From Bradyrhizobium sp. WSM3983 (GTDB lineage: Bacteria > Pseudomonadota > Alphaproteobacteria > Rhizobiales > Xanthobacteraceae): a DNA stretch of 64,000 nt. A program made the translations under genes and the position numbers. Shown here piece after piece: positions 1 through 7,096 of the stretch. Within the stretch, counting starts at the first letter, position 1, and each line of letters begins with the position of its first letter. Location of the stretch: the NCBI RefSeq assembly GCF_000473045.1, contig NZ_AXAY01000025.1:87599-151598 (forward strand), written 5' to 3'. The notes under the pieces are model-generated. The model was not told where the DNA came from. It saw only the letters and a program-made list of their open reading frames with translations, and did not search any database.

Positions 1-194
1 TTGCCCTTGGACTCCGCGTAGATGTCGCGAATGTCGTCGGAGATCGCTTTCTTTTCTTCGTTCAAGCGCTCGATCCGCTCGATGATCGATTTCAATTGTT
101 CCTTGGCGAACTTCGTCGCGTTGTCGCCAGCGGGGATCTCATCGTCATCGAGAAGATCGCCGCCGCGCTCGTTAGACTTCTTGCTTGTCGCCAT
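1..194 (-). CDS. GapR-like DUF2312 (UPF0335) protein, 3' end cut by window
   Basis: The first 64 residues match the start of the DUF2312/UPF0335 family: a Ser/Asp-rich leader with DLLDDDE, then an alpha-helical stretch with SIIERIERLNEEKKAI and DIRDIYAESKG. GapR of Caulobacter, the best-known member, is a nucleoid protein that binds overtwisted AT-rich DNA ahead of forks; a similar role here is inference. The C-terminus lies beyond the window edge. A TTGACA -35 box and a palindromic operator lie about 30-70 bp upstream, so it has its own promoter. A short GGAA ribosome site precedes the ATG. Confidence 0.85.
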   Translation of the reverse strand, partial: MATSKKSNERGGDLLDDDEIPAGDNATKFAKEQLKSIIERIERLNEEKKAISDDIRDIYAESKG

Positions 195-222
195 TGTTTT
201 CGTTCCGTGACAATGTGAATTG

Positions 223-262
223 ATGTTGATCGCGCCTAAGTGACATGTCAACTCGTAGTTGA
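223..262 (-). promoter_or_regulatory. Promoter and operator before the GapR-like gene
   Basis: Read on the minus strand: TTGACA (246-251), a 17-bp spacer and a weak -10 CAACAT (223-228). The palindrome TCAACTCGTAGTTGA (248-262) covers the -35 box. It is a perfect copy of the prophage palindrome and also overlaps the stop codon of the upstream small gene. Confidence 0.6.
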
Positions 263-439
263 TCTGTTCCGCATTAAACTTTCGCGGTTCTTTTCGATGA
301 GCGCGGCTGAGTAGCCGGCGCGATGCAACGCGAGAAGCAACGCAGTCTCGCTGCGATCGTCAGAGCGAGCGCAATGCATGTCGAGGCAATGCCGCATCGC
401 TTTCAGAAAGGTCCGGTTTTCTACGGAGACGCCGATCAT
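248..439 (-). CDS. Small hypothetical phage protein
   Basis: A 63-residue basic, mostly helical protein that I do not recognise. Its ATG overlaps the stop of the gene above by 4 bp (ATGA), which supports translation in the same early transcript. Its stop lies inside the operator before the GapR-like gene. No transmembrane segment or conserved motif is visible. Confidence 0.55.
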   Translation of the reverse strand: MIGVSVENRTFLKAMRHCLDMHCARSDDRSETALLLALHRAGYSAALIEKNRESLMRNRSTTS

Positions 440-630
440 TTCGGCTTCACCGTCAGCTCGAATTGTCGGCCAATGAAGTACGCGGGACGATTTTTATCCG
501 TCAGCGGCAGAGTGATTTCGATCAACGTGCCTTCGACCCAAGCAGCGCGACCGACCGCGTTGCCTTGCGCAACGAGCTTCACTCGATCGCCGCGATCTTC
601 AAGTCCGATGACGTGAGCTTTGATCTTCAT
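436..630 (-). CDS. Small hypothetical phage protein
   Basis: A 64-residue protein starting MKIKAHVIGLED with alternating hydrophobic and charged residues, as in a small beta-barrel. It is translationally coupled to the next gene through an ATGA overlap and lies 8 bp after the previous stop. No family assigned; the coupling and spacing are the main evidence that it is real. Confidence 0.6.
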   Translation of the reverse strand: MKIKAHVIGLEDRGDRVKLVAQGNAVGRAAWVEGTLIEITLPLTDKNRPAYFIGRQFELTVKPK

Positions 631-638
631 AAACCGAC

Positions 639-878
639 CTATTCGAACAGTGAGCCTTGCGAAACGACGAGAGCGGGAATGCGTTTGCTGTAGATCGTCT
701 CGCCGTGAACGCCCTTGTCGCTGTAGTCGAGCCCGTGCTTGTCGCAGAGCTCGCGCGCCAGCGTCGTCAGCTCGTGATGCGTCATCTTCATTGTCCAGTT
801 GCCGGCAGTTGGTCGACGCCCGTTCGCTATCCTGCGAAGGCTGTCAACGACCTGTTGCGGCAACTCGTCGAACATCAC
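639..878 (-). CDS. Hypothetical phage protein
   Basis: A 79-residue protein, start MMFDELPQQVVDSL. The second half (HHELTTLARELCDKHGLDY) looks like a short helical, possibly DNA-binding, segment. Its start overlaps the stop of the coiled-coil gene by 4 bp. Function unknown; the chain of ATGA overlaps indicates one polycistronic unit running from about 1.7 kb down to 0.25 kb. Confidence 0.55.
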   Translation of the reverse strand: MMFDELPQQVVDSLRRIANGRRPTAGNWTMKMTHHELTTLARELCDKHGLDYSDKGVHGETIYSKRIPALVVSQGSLFE

Positions 879-1426
879 GCAGCCGCTGCGGTCTCGGTGC
901 CAACGATCGTCTTGAGCAACGTCTGATCGGCCTCGCTGAGATCCGCGGCCGGCAGCGTCGGCGCCGCCAGGGGCTTCGCGTATGCGTCGAGCGCCGGATC
1001 GTTCATGGTCGCCATGCGGGAGTCGTTGACGATGCGCAGCGCGGTCTCGCCGAAGTCGCGCAGCCGCACCGTCTGCTGGATCGATAGCGTCTTGAACGTG
1101 TCGCGTTCTCGGGTCAGCGTCGCGATCTGCTCGTCTCGCGCTGCGAGGGCGGTCGAATGGTCGGCGAGCATCTGATTGATCGTCTTGTCGTGTTCAGCCT
1201 TCACGCGGGTAAGTTCGTCACCGGCTTCGGTCAGCGCCGTATAGAGCCGGTCGTGCGCCTCCTTCGTCTGCGTGAGCTCATCGGTCGTGAGCACCAGGTC
1301 CTGGCTGACCTTGTCGAACTTCTGCTGAGCGGCGACGAAGGGGTTTTCGAGAGTGTCAGACGCAGTCATGCCAGCGGTCCTCTGGGGTTTGAACAGATTG
1401 AAAGGTGAGATGATCCGCATGTTCAT
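875..1426 (-). CDS. Coiled-coil phage protein
   Basis: 183 residues from the ATG at 1426, chosen because it overlaps the preceding stop as ATGA; another ATG (MTASDTLENPF) lies at 1369. Residues about 30-115 are a long heptad-like coiled coil (TQTKEAHDRLYTALTEAGDE and on to QIATLTRERDTF). The tail is Ala/Asp-rich with no transmembrane segment. Lying next to a small three-helix membrane protein it could belong to a lysis or tail-associated set, but nothing in the sequence proves this. Confidence 0.65.
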   Translation of the reverse strand: MNMRIISPFNLFKPQRTAGMTASDTLENPFVAAQQKFDKVSQDLVLTTDELTQTKEAHDRLYTALTEAGDELTRVKAEHDKTINQMLADHSTALAARDEQIATLTRERDTFKTLSIQQTVRLRDFGETALRIVNDSRMATMNDPALDAYAKPLAAPTLPAADLSEADQTLLKTIVGTETAAAA

Positions 1427-1698
1427 CGGCTGAGCCTGCGGGTAATGAGGTATCCGGCCAGGATCGGGAGCCCGGCGGGCCAGAGCGCGGCAAGGACGAA
1501 ATCGAGCTGCCTGCTGCCGGTGGCCGTGGCGGTCGGTTCCGCCCCAGGGATCGGATAGCCAAAGCGGCTGATCAGGCGCGCTGTGACGCCGAGCCCTATA
1601 GTCCAGATCGTGAAGAACATCAGAGCTTGGAAGGGCCCGACGTGGACCCCAACGAAAGCCGTGCAGATGAAAACCAGGAGCAACGTCGAAATGGTCAT
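1423..1698 (-). CDS. Small three-helix membrane protein, holin-like size
   Basis: 91 residues from ATG 1698; an in-frame TTG at 1725 would add nine. Three hydrophobic segments are visible: TISTLLLVFICTAFVGVHVG, ALMFFTIWTIGLGVTA and FVLAALWPAGLPILAGYLI, with a basic RRLSR end. Size and topology fit a class I holin, but no family motif is seen, so that is inference. It is the first gene of an overlapping minus-strand unit and sits behind the best promoter-operator of the element. Confidence 0.65.
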   Translation of the reverse strand: MTISTLLLVFICTAFVGVHVGPFQALMFFTIWTIGLGVTARLISRFGYPIPGAEPTATATGSRQLDFVLAALWPAGLPILAGYLITRRLSR

Positions 1699-1728
1699 GC
1701 GCGGAGAGCCTTGAATCAACTTCAAGAC

Positions 1729-1757
1729 ATGACATCAACTATTAGGTGATATGTCAA
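1729..1757 (-). promoter_or_regulatory. Promoter with operator filling the -35/-10 spacer
   Basis: Minus strand: perfect -35 TTGACA (1752-1757), a spacer of exactly 17 bp and a -10-like TGTCAT (1729-1734). The palindrome TCAACTATTAGGTGA (1735-1749) lies inside the spacer, so a bound dimer would block RNA polymerase. The sequence TTGACATATCACCT recurs at the promoter near 5.7 kb. Confidence 0.65.
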
Positions 1758-2030
1758 TCGACTAAATTAAGCTTGACTGCAGGCATCGGAACATCGGATA
1801 AATCTCAGGTTGTCTCGCGCCCCTGAGAGAGTGGACGGCCGCATTTCACTTGATCGACAAGTAGAGTAGTAGGGCCCCTACCGCTCCCGCCACGGCGTCC
1901 CCGATAGGCGGAGCCGGAGGCTTACCCGGGGGTCGTGTCGGGTGCCCCGGGGCCGTCCCTTGGTTTGCTCTGGTTGACTCAACCACCGCGAGAGCGTCAA
2001 AATGGATTTTTAGGTAAGTGGAGTTTAGTT

Positions 2031-2699
2031 ATGCGGTGTGTGTTAGGTTGTATTTTAGCCACGCTTTTTGGTGCTTCAGCCAACGCCTCAGTTATTCAGA
2101 TTGACTATACAGGCACGTACAGTGGCAGCGTCACGATCGGCAACCCGTCAATCTCACAATTTTCGACGTCGACTTTCGGTTCTGCGCCCTTCAGCCTCAC
2201 CTTCGTCTTCGACAGTTCCTCGCCTTATGTAGATCAATACTCAACTCCTACAAGCTCGGCACTGGGTGGTTACCGGGCGGGATTTGGTAGTGTCGCGGGT
2301 GTCTACTCTTTTGATGTATCTGGCAATCAAAACGCGTCAGACAGCGCCGAAATTGGCTCAACATCACAGACAGTTATAGATGTCGACTTCAGCAAAGCTG
2401 TAACGCATCCCACGCTATCCATGAGTGTCAGCCATCCCGACATCCCAGCATCAATTTTCGAGCCCTTTACAATTCTCAACGGACTCACGGGACAAGGAAG
2501 CTACCTATACACAAGCGTGGGGAATTTCTCGTACTTTAGTATGGAAGCGACACTTGTTCCTAAAACGATCAGAGTAACGGTTGACGGCGTATCTGTTGCC
2601 GTGCCCGAGCCTTCGACATGGGCGATGCTGCTCCTTGGTTTCTGCGGCGTTGGATGCGTAACTTACCGGCGTCGCAAAGGGGCTTCGCTCGCAGCCTGA
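2031..2699 (+). CDS. PEP-CTERM sorting-domain protein
   Basis: 222 residues. An N-terminal signal peptide (MRCVLGCILATLFGASANAS) is followed by a Ser/Thr/Gly-rich, beta-type extracellular domain and a canonical PEP-CTERM signal: VPEPSTWAMLLLGFCG, a hydrophobic run, then the basic anchor YRRRKG. Such proteins are cut and anchored or released by an exosortase; none is in this window, so it would have to be the host's. GGAG 9 nt before ATG 2031 decides the start over the upstream ATG at 1935. The gene is richer in A+T than its neighbours and runs against the surrounding phage genes, typical of cargo. Confidence 0.85.
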   Translation: MRCVLGCILATLFGASANASVIQIDYTGTYSGSVTIGNPSISQFSTSTFGSAPFSLTFVFDSSSPYVDQYSTPTSSALGGYRAGFGSVAGVYSFDVSGNQNASDSAEIGSTSQTVIDVDFSKAVTHPTLSMSVSHPDIPASIFEPFTILNGLTGQGSYLYTSVGNFSYFSMEATLVPKTIRVTVDGVSVAVPEPSTWAMLLLGFCGVGCVTYRRRKGASLAA

Positions 2700-2818
2700 C
2701 TTTGACTACTCAGAAATCATTGCAGAGGTCGCCGGCTTCGCGGTTTTTTCGATCGTCGGAGACCGGGCTCAACCCGCGGGAAGGCAGAAGCGTTCCTTAT
2801 TGGTTTGGAGTACATATA

Positions 2819-3376
2819 ATGTTGAGAGTGCTTGCGGTTTTACTTTGCGCTTTAGCGTTAGCTGCACCCGCAAAGGCTGACGTCATCGTTACGTATGACT
2901 GGCAATTTTCGGCTAAAGCCCCGCCCTGCGGAGGCGGCCCTGGATGCATTGGATATATCGGCGGCGCGCTTTTTCAAAGCGGGACTTTTGCAACGACGTC
3001 GGCCGGAGCAGACTTACTGGGTACGTCCGGCATTCTCTCTTCGACCGAAACGAACTTTGGTCAAATCGCCAGCTCGATTCATTCTGTCACGATCCTAGTC
3101 AATGAGTCACAAGTTCCTAACGACCCGACATATTCCGGATTTTGGGACGCAACCAATGGCTTTGTGGCGATTACGGTTGAATGGAATACAATAGGTTGCG
3201 ACGGTCCGTTTTGCGGCCCGCCCGGAATTTATACCGGAGGTTCGGGCGGCTTAACTCAACTATTTTACACACTGAGTGTAGCCCAGTCCGTTCCCGAGAC
3301 CTCCACCTGGGCTATGTTACTCCTCGGCTTCTGTGGCCTCGGCTTACTTTTGCATAGACAGCGCGCCGACGCATGA
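2819..3376 (+). CDS. Second PEP-CTERM protein (PET variant motif)
   Basis: 185 residues: signal peptide MLRVLAVLLCALALAAPAKA, a Gly/Pro/Cys-containing exported domain (CGGGPGCIGYIGG; later CDGPFCGPPG), then VPETSTWAMLLLGFCG and a short basic tail HRQRADA. The signal reads VPET instead of VPEP but otherwise copies that of the gene 120 bp upstream, so the pair probably arose by duplication or joint capture. It converges on the tail esterase gene, with 1 bp between the stops. The start at 2819 is the one giving a proper signal peptide. Confidence 0.8.
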   Translation: MLRVLAVLLCALALAAPAKADVIVTYDWQFSAKAPPCGGGPGCIGYIGGALFQSGTFATTSAGADLLGTSGILSSTETNFGQIASSIHSVTILVNESQVPNDPTYSGFWDATNGFVAITVEWNTIGCDGPFCGPPGIYTGGSGGLTQLFYTLSVAQSVPETSTWAMLLLGFCGLGLLLHRQRADA

Positions 3377-3377
3377 G

Positions 3378-5162
3378 CTACCGCCACGACGCGCCGACAA
3401 GCGCCATCGCTCCTGCCGCCGTGCAGGTTAGCGTAACGGTGTCCGGCGTCTGCGCCGTAAGACCGGATGCATCACCAACGACGTTCAGCGCGCCTGAAGC
3501 TCCGGCGTGAATGCGGCGAACCGGTGTTTCCCCGGTTGCCGATAGGGTGCCGGTGTTGGACGTGATGTTATTGCTGGCTCCGCAGACGATGTAGAAGCCT
3601 CCGGCCGAGGTGTTGAAGCTCGCGTTTACGACGGTGCCGCCGCTGTTGACGGTCCCCCCGTTGCTGGCTACCGGCGTCGGTGACGAGAGGTCGCCGCTTG
3701 GTACGGTGTACACGGCCACCCGGCGCGATCCGAACGGATTAGCCCCGCCAAAATCGAGCGTGACTGTGACTGATGTTGCCGTGTCGGCGTCGGCATCAAG
3801 CACGCACGAGGCCATGCCCGCGCTGCTATTGCCTGCCGCCCCCCTGTAGACATTCCTTGTCGCGGTCTTCGCCGTTCCGACGTTTGGTGCGACGGTAACG
3901 GTCACTGGCTCAAGATCGGTCGCGCCCGTATATGTTACGATCACTAGGTTCCTAGCCGCGGCCGGGATGGCAACGGCGGCCAATTGCTGCGTGGCTCCTC
4001 CCGAACTGGTTTGGCCAGACGACGACGACCATGTCGGCGTCGGTAGCGAGGCAAGCGGCGTCGGCGCGATATTGCCGCCGGAATTGTCCAGCGGAAGCGC
4101 CAAACTGGAATTGTCCAAAACTGGCGCTGATGCATCGGGATTTCGCCCGTACTGATAGCGAAGCTTTCTCGCACTGGTCGTGGCTAGCGAGGCGTGCGTA
4201 AGCCGCAACACGATCGCCGACTGCCGGGCGCCAGCCGTTGCCGCGGCCCACGTTCCGCCGTTGTCGCCAGAAAGCTCGAACCCGCTCGGATTGCTGGTGG
4301 GCGTGAAGTCCGAACCGAGACCGCGCACGAAAGTGACATCGGTGTGAGTGGCATCGACGATCGCCGCGCCCACGATATGCCAATTCGGGAACGCCGTGGT
4401 GCTGGCGAGGAGCGACGCGATCGTCTTGGCGAACCGCTTGCCCGAACGGCCAAGGCTGGTCCCGTCAATGTGGATTTGGTCTCCCGATGCCAGCATGGCG
4501 TCGCGATTGCTGTGCGAATAGTAGACGTTCGGCAACTGCGTTGCGCCCGAACCACAGCGGATCAGCACGCCTTCCATCAAATCCCAAGATGCATCCGTGC
4601 CTGCACCGGTCCCGGTGTCGGTGGTGTTTGCCAGACTGCAAAGCACTAGCGGACAAGCCGCCTTCGTGGTGCCGAGATCGGCCACGATATCGGCATGAAG
4701 CTGGGACAGTTGCGCCCGATAGCTGGCTTCCGTGTTGCCGTTGGCGCTATCGCCCTCACCTTGGTACCAGACGATGAAGTCGAGCACGCCTCCAGATGCG
4801 ACTATGGAATTGATGAAGTTCGTGTAACTGGCGTTCCCCTTGCTCAACAAGCTGATCGCCTGGCCGGACACGGCACCGCCGAGTGCCCCAACCGTCTTTC
4901 CGGCAGCACTGTTGATGCCGTTCATCAGCTCTCGAATGCCGTTGTAGTTCGGGATTGTCGTGCTCCACGACGTTCCGTCAAACCATGACGTTCCGGCATT
5001 AGCAGCCGGAGGAGAATTCGAGAACAGCGCGCCACCGCCGTAATGATGGAAAGCGTTTGACTGCCCATAGATGCCAATCAGCACCTGCGCATTGCGAACT
5101 TTGGAGTTTCCGTTCGTCTTCCGAAGCAGACGCTTTGGCCGAACCGCTACGAGCGGAAACAT
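3378..5162 (-). CDS. Tail-type protein with SGNH / sialate O-acetylesterase-like domain
   Basis: 594 residues. Residues about 25-255 carry the SGNH-esterase blocks: GIYGQSN with nucleophile Ser35, WYQGEGD (about 132-138), and DQIHIDG with Asp228 and His231 as the remaining catalytic pair. This fits carbohydrate esterase (SASA-like) domains. The rest, to residue 594, is Thr/Ser/Ala/Gly-rich beta structure like phage tail fibres or receptor-binding proteins. Probable role, inferred: removal of acetyl groups from host surface polysaccharide during adsorption. The ATG overlaps the upstream stop by one base (TGATG). Confidence 0.75.
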   Translation of the reverse strand: MFPLVAVRPKRLLRKTNGNSKVRNAQVLIGIYGQSNAFHHYGGGALFSNSPPAANAGTSWFDGTSWSTTIPNYNGIRELMNGINSAAGKTVGALGGAVSGQAISLLSKGNASYTNFINSIVASGGVLDFIVWYQGEGDSANGNTEASYRAQLSQLHADIVADLGTTKAACPLVLCSLANTTDTGTGAGTDASWDLMEGVLIRCGSGATQLPNVYYSHSNRDAMLASGDQIHIDGTSLGRSGKRFAKTIASLLASTTAFPNWHIVGAAIVDATHTDVTFVRGLGSDFTPTSNPSGFELSGDNGGTWAAATAGARQSAIVLRLTHASLATTSARKLRYQYGRNPDASAPVLDNSSLALPLDNSGGNIAPTPLASLPTPTWSSSSGQTSSGGATQQLAAVAIPAAARNLVIVTYTGATDLEPVTVTVAPNVGTAKTATRNVYRGAAGNSSAGMASCVLDADADTATSVTVTLDFGGANPFGSRRVAVYTVPSGDLSSPTPVASNGGTVNSGGTVVNASFNTSAGGFYIVCGASNNITSNTGTLSATGETPVRRIHAGASGALNVVGDASGLTAQTPDTVTLTCTAAGAMALVGASWR

Positions 5163-5647
5163 CAGGCCTCGCTATGATAGCTGGCTTGAACGGTGATGTT
5201 GCCGGCGACGCTGGTGACGACCTGCAGCTTCTTGTCGGCGGTACCGAGTTTCTTCTTGCCGCGCGGCGTCACCTGCATCGGACCGCTCTTGGCCGTGACG
5301 TACCAGGGTCCGAAGAAGACGTTGCCGGAGGTCTCTTCCTTGAACGTCACCGTCATGTCGGTGTCGGTACTGACGATCAAATCGTCGATCACCAGCTTCT
5401 GACCAACGGCCGGTGCGTCGGTGACTGAAGCCACGGCGCTGTGCTGATCGGCGCTGGTAAAGGGCACGCCACCTACGCCCCAAACGCTCGACCATGACGG
5501 ACCGCCGTCGAGACTGGTACCGTTGCCGCCTCCGCTACTTCCGCCGCTGTCGACGATGACATGGGGCACCACGGAGTTCGTGTCGGTGTCGAGCGTGAAC
5601 TTAAACCGAACGCGGTTCCAGTAGTCGAAAAAGTCAGAAAGCGCCAT
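5162..5647 (-). CDS. Putative phage structural / tail-associated protein
   Basis: 161 residues. The N-terminus (SDFFDYWNRVRFKFTLDTDT) is followed by a Gly/Ser linker (SSGGGNG, about 37-43) and a beta-rich C-terminal half rich in Val and Thr. I recognise no named family. It is translationally coupled to the esterase-bearing tail protein and starts a unit with its own promoter-operator, so an accessory tail or baseplate role is plausible but inferred. Confidence 0.55.
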   Translation of the reverse strand: MALSDFFDYWNRVRFKFTLDTDTNSVVPHVIVDSGGSSGGGNGTSLDGGPSWSSVWGVGGVPFTSADQHSAVASVTDAPAVGQKLVIDDLIVSTDTDMTVTFKEETSGNVFFGPWYVTAKSGPMQVTPRGKKKLGTADKKLQVVTSVAGNITVQASYHSEA

Positions 5648-5677
5648 CGGTGCTCCTCGCGAGTCGGTTTTGCCGCA

Positions 5678-5717
5678 CTATTCTCCACTTTCAGGTGATA
5701 TGTCAATAACTAATTGA
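5678..5717 (-). promoter_or_regulatory. Promoter with two operator palindromes
   Basis: Minus strand: TTGACA (5701-5706), then TATCACCT as at 1.75 kb, and a weak -10 (GAATAG) after 17 bp. Two 15-bp palindromes lie side by side: TCCACTTTCAGGTGA (5684-5698) and TCAATAACTAATTGA (5703-5717). Start-to-start spacing is 19 bp, which could allow cooperative binding. Confidence 0.55.
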
Positions 5718-5757
5718 TCAGAAGCTAAGACCGATTTTGAGTTCTCAGAGGTGGAGT

Positions 5758-6612
5758 TCACTTCGAGAGAAAGCCGGGCGATCCTCCAATCGACTTTAAG
5801 TAAGCAACGATGGGATCAATCGCCATTCGAGCCACTTTCATCGCATGTGTGCCTACCTCAAACTGGCCAGGCCCCTGGATCATGCACTGCGAGGGCGGAG
5901 GAAACGGAATCGCTTCGAACTTATGTGGGTGGATCTGCATGAGGTAGGATGAATAGTAGGCCGGCGGTTTTGCAATCGGGAGCGAGTAGAAAGTGAGCAC
6001 ATCAACAATAGTGAACAAGTTTCCGATCATTGTCGCATAGACGTGCTTAACGAGATCGGTCACTTCTTTTCCGTCGGCCTCCTCGTGTCCCATGCGAAAG
6101 GGGGCGTGGTTGAAAGCGAGGACGCGTGGACCATCGTAGAAACCCGCCCCGACATACCAATGGGCTGGCGGGCGCTTATGTTCAAAAAAATAGGCAACAT
6201 CAGAAGCTGGAAGCTTTAACGGGTGTTTGGTGATCTGGTCGGCCATCAGCGCGGACAGAGCTATCCAAGTGGAGAGCGCCTCCTGACCTGCTATGTCGAG
6301 TAAGTGCGTATCGCCAACGATTAGCCTCTTTGCGTAAGGTTTAGCATCCTCCACGATCTTGCTCATCCATGTGCCATTACAATCTCGGCAAACAGCACGA
6401 ACCTTCTTAGTTCGTACATGCCCTTGGCGAATGGTCCACTCGTGAGGTCGCGTCTCAAAGTTGCGCGTATAGCCCTCGGTTCTTAGCTCAATCGTAGGCA
6501 AGATTTCGCGCAGCCAGTCTGACCAGATGTGCTCTTTGCTCATCTTGATGAGAGGCGGGCTGCGTCCGCAGAATATACATTTTCCCTGAGGCCGCTGCGT
6601 TTGTTTGCTCAT
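5758..6612 (-). CDS. HNH-like zinc-finger protein of unknown role (cargo)
   Basis: 284 residues. Two CxxC pairs, Cys12/Cys15 (CIFCG) and Cys75/Cys78 (CRDCNGTWMS), flank SKEHIWSDWL containing His28. This CxxC - KEHIW - CxxCN layout resembles HNH-type treble-clef nucleases found in many accessory loci. The remaining 200 residues show no motif I can name. Nuclease activity is inferred; the C-terminal Asn/His of a classical HNH is not obvious. It stands alone between structural genes and other cargo, so a moron or defence role is possible. Confidence 0.6.
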   Translation of the reverse strand: MSKQTQRPQGKCIFCGRSPPLIKMSKEHIWSDWLREILPTIELRTEGYTRNFETRPHEWTIRQGHVRTKKVRAVCRDCNGTWMSKIVEDAKPYAKRLIVGDTHLLDIAGQEALSTWIALSALMADQITKHPLKLPASDVAYFFEHKRPPAHWYVGAGFYDGPRVLAFNHAPFRMGHEEADGKEVTDLVKHVYATMIGNLFTIVDVLTFYSLPIAKPPAYYSSYLMQIHPHKFEAIPFPPPSQCMIQGPGQFEVGTHAMKVARMAIDPIVAYLKSIGGSPGFLSK

Positions 6613-6658
6613 GAAGCAGCCCCCCGGGATTGTCGAGACTTCTCGGCGTCGTGACAGC

Positions 6659-7072
6659 TCATCTCAAGAGCACGCGCCCGGCCGCGGCGGCTTCGTCGAT
6701 CTTGTGCTTGAAGCAGTTGAACTGCTCAACCCAATCGGTCTGATCCGGCGACAATCGATTGACCTTGTTCTCGCACACCTTGTCGAACAGTCGCATCGTG
6801 TCAGAGAGCCGACGATCGGATGCGTCGCTGCTGTAGTGAAGATGCCACATCTCACCGCGGAGCCTGTCGACGCCGGCCTTGCCGATGCGCTGCTTCTCGA
6901 TACAGATCTCGCGCAGATGGTTGCTGTAGGGATGGCGGTCCTCGCATAGGCTGACGATCTGCTGCCGTGTCAGCGCCTCGATCGCAGCGCCGGCATCCGC
7001 CCTCGCCTGGTTGCCGCTCGCGAGCACGAGGAATCCGATCGCCATCGAAAGCCGGAACCCGCGCATTTTCAT
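6659..7072 (-). CDS. Secreted small protein with conserved-looking Cys residues
   Basis: 137 residues from ATG 7072, or 135 from the next ATG at 7066. The signal peptide (RLSMAIGFLVLASGNQARADA) is followed by a helical domain with four Cys (SLCEDRHPY, REICIEKQ, DKVCENKV, FNCFKHK) that could make two disulfides. Periplasmic or exported. No family recognised. It lies 24 bp after the stop of the Ntn-hydrolase gene on the same strand and may be co-transcribed with it. Confidence 0.6.
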   Translation of the reverse strand: MKMRGFRLSMAIGFLVLASGNQARADAGAAIEALTRQQIVSLCEDRHPYSNHLREICIEKQRIGKAGVDRLRGEMWHLHYSSDASDRRLSDTMRLFDKVCENKVNRLSPDQTDWVEQFNCFKHKIDEAAAAGRVLLR

Positions 7073-7096
7073 CACCCCGGTCATTCGCGGCCCAGT

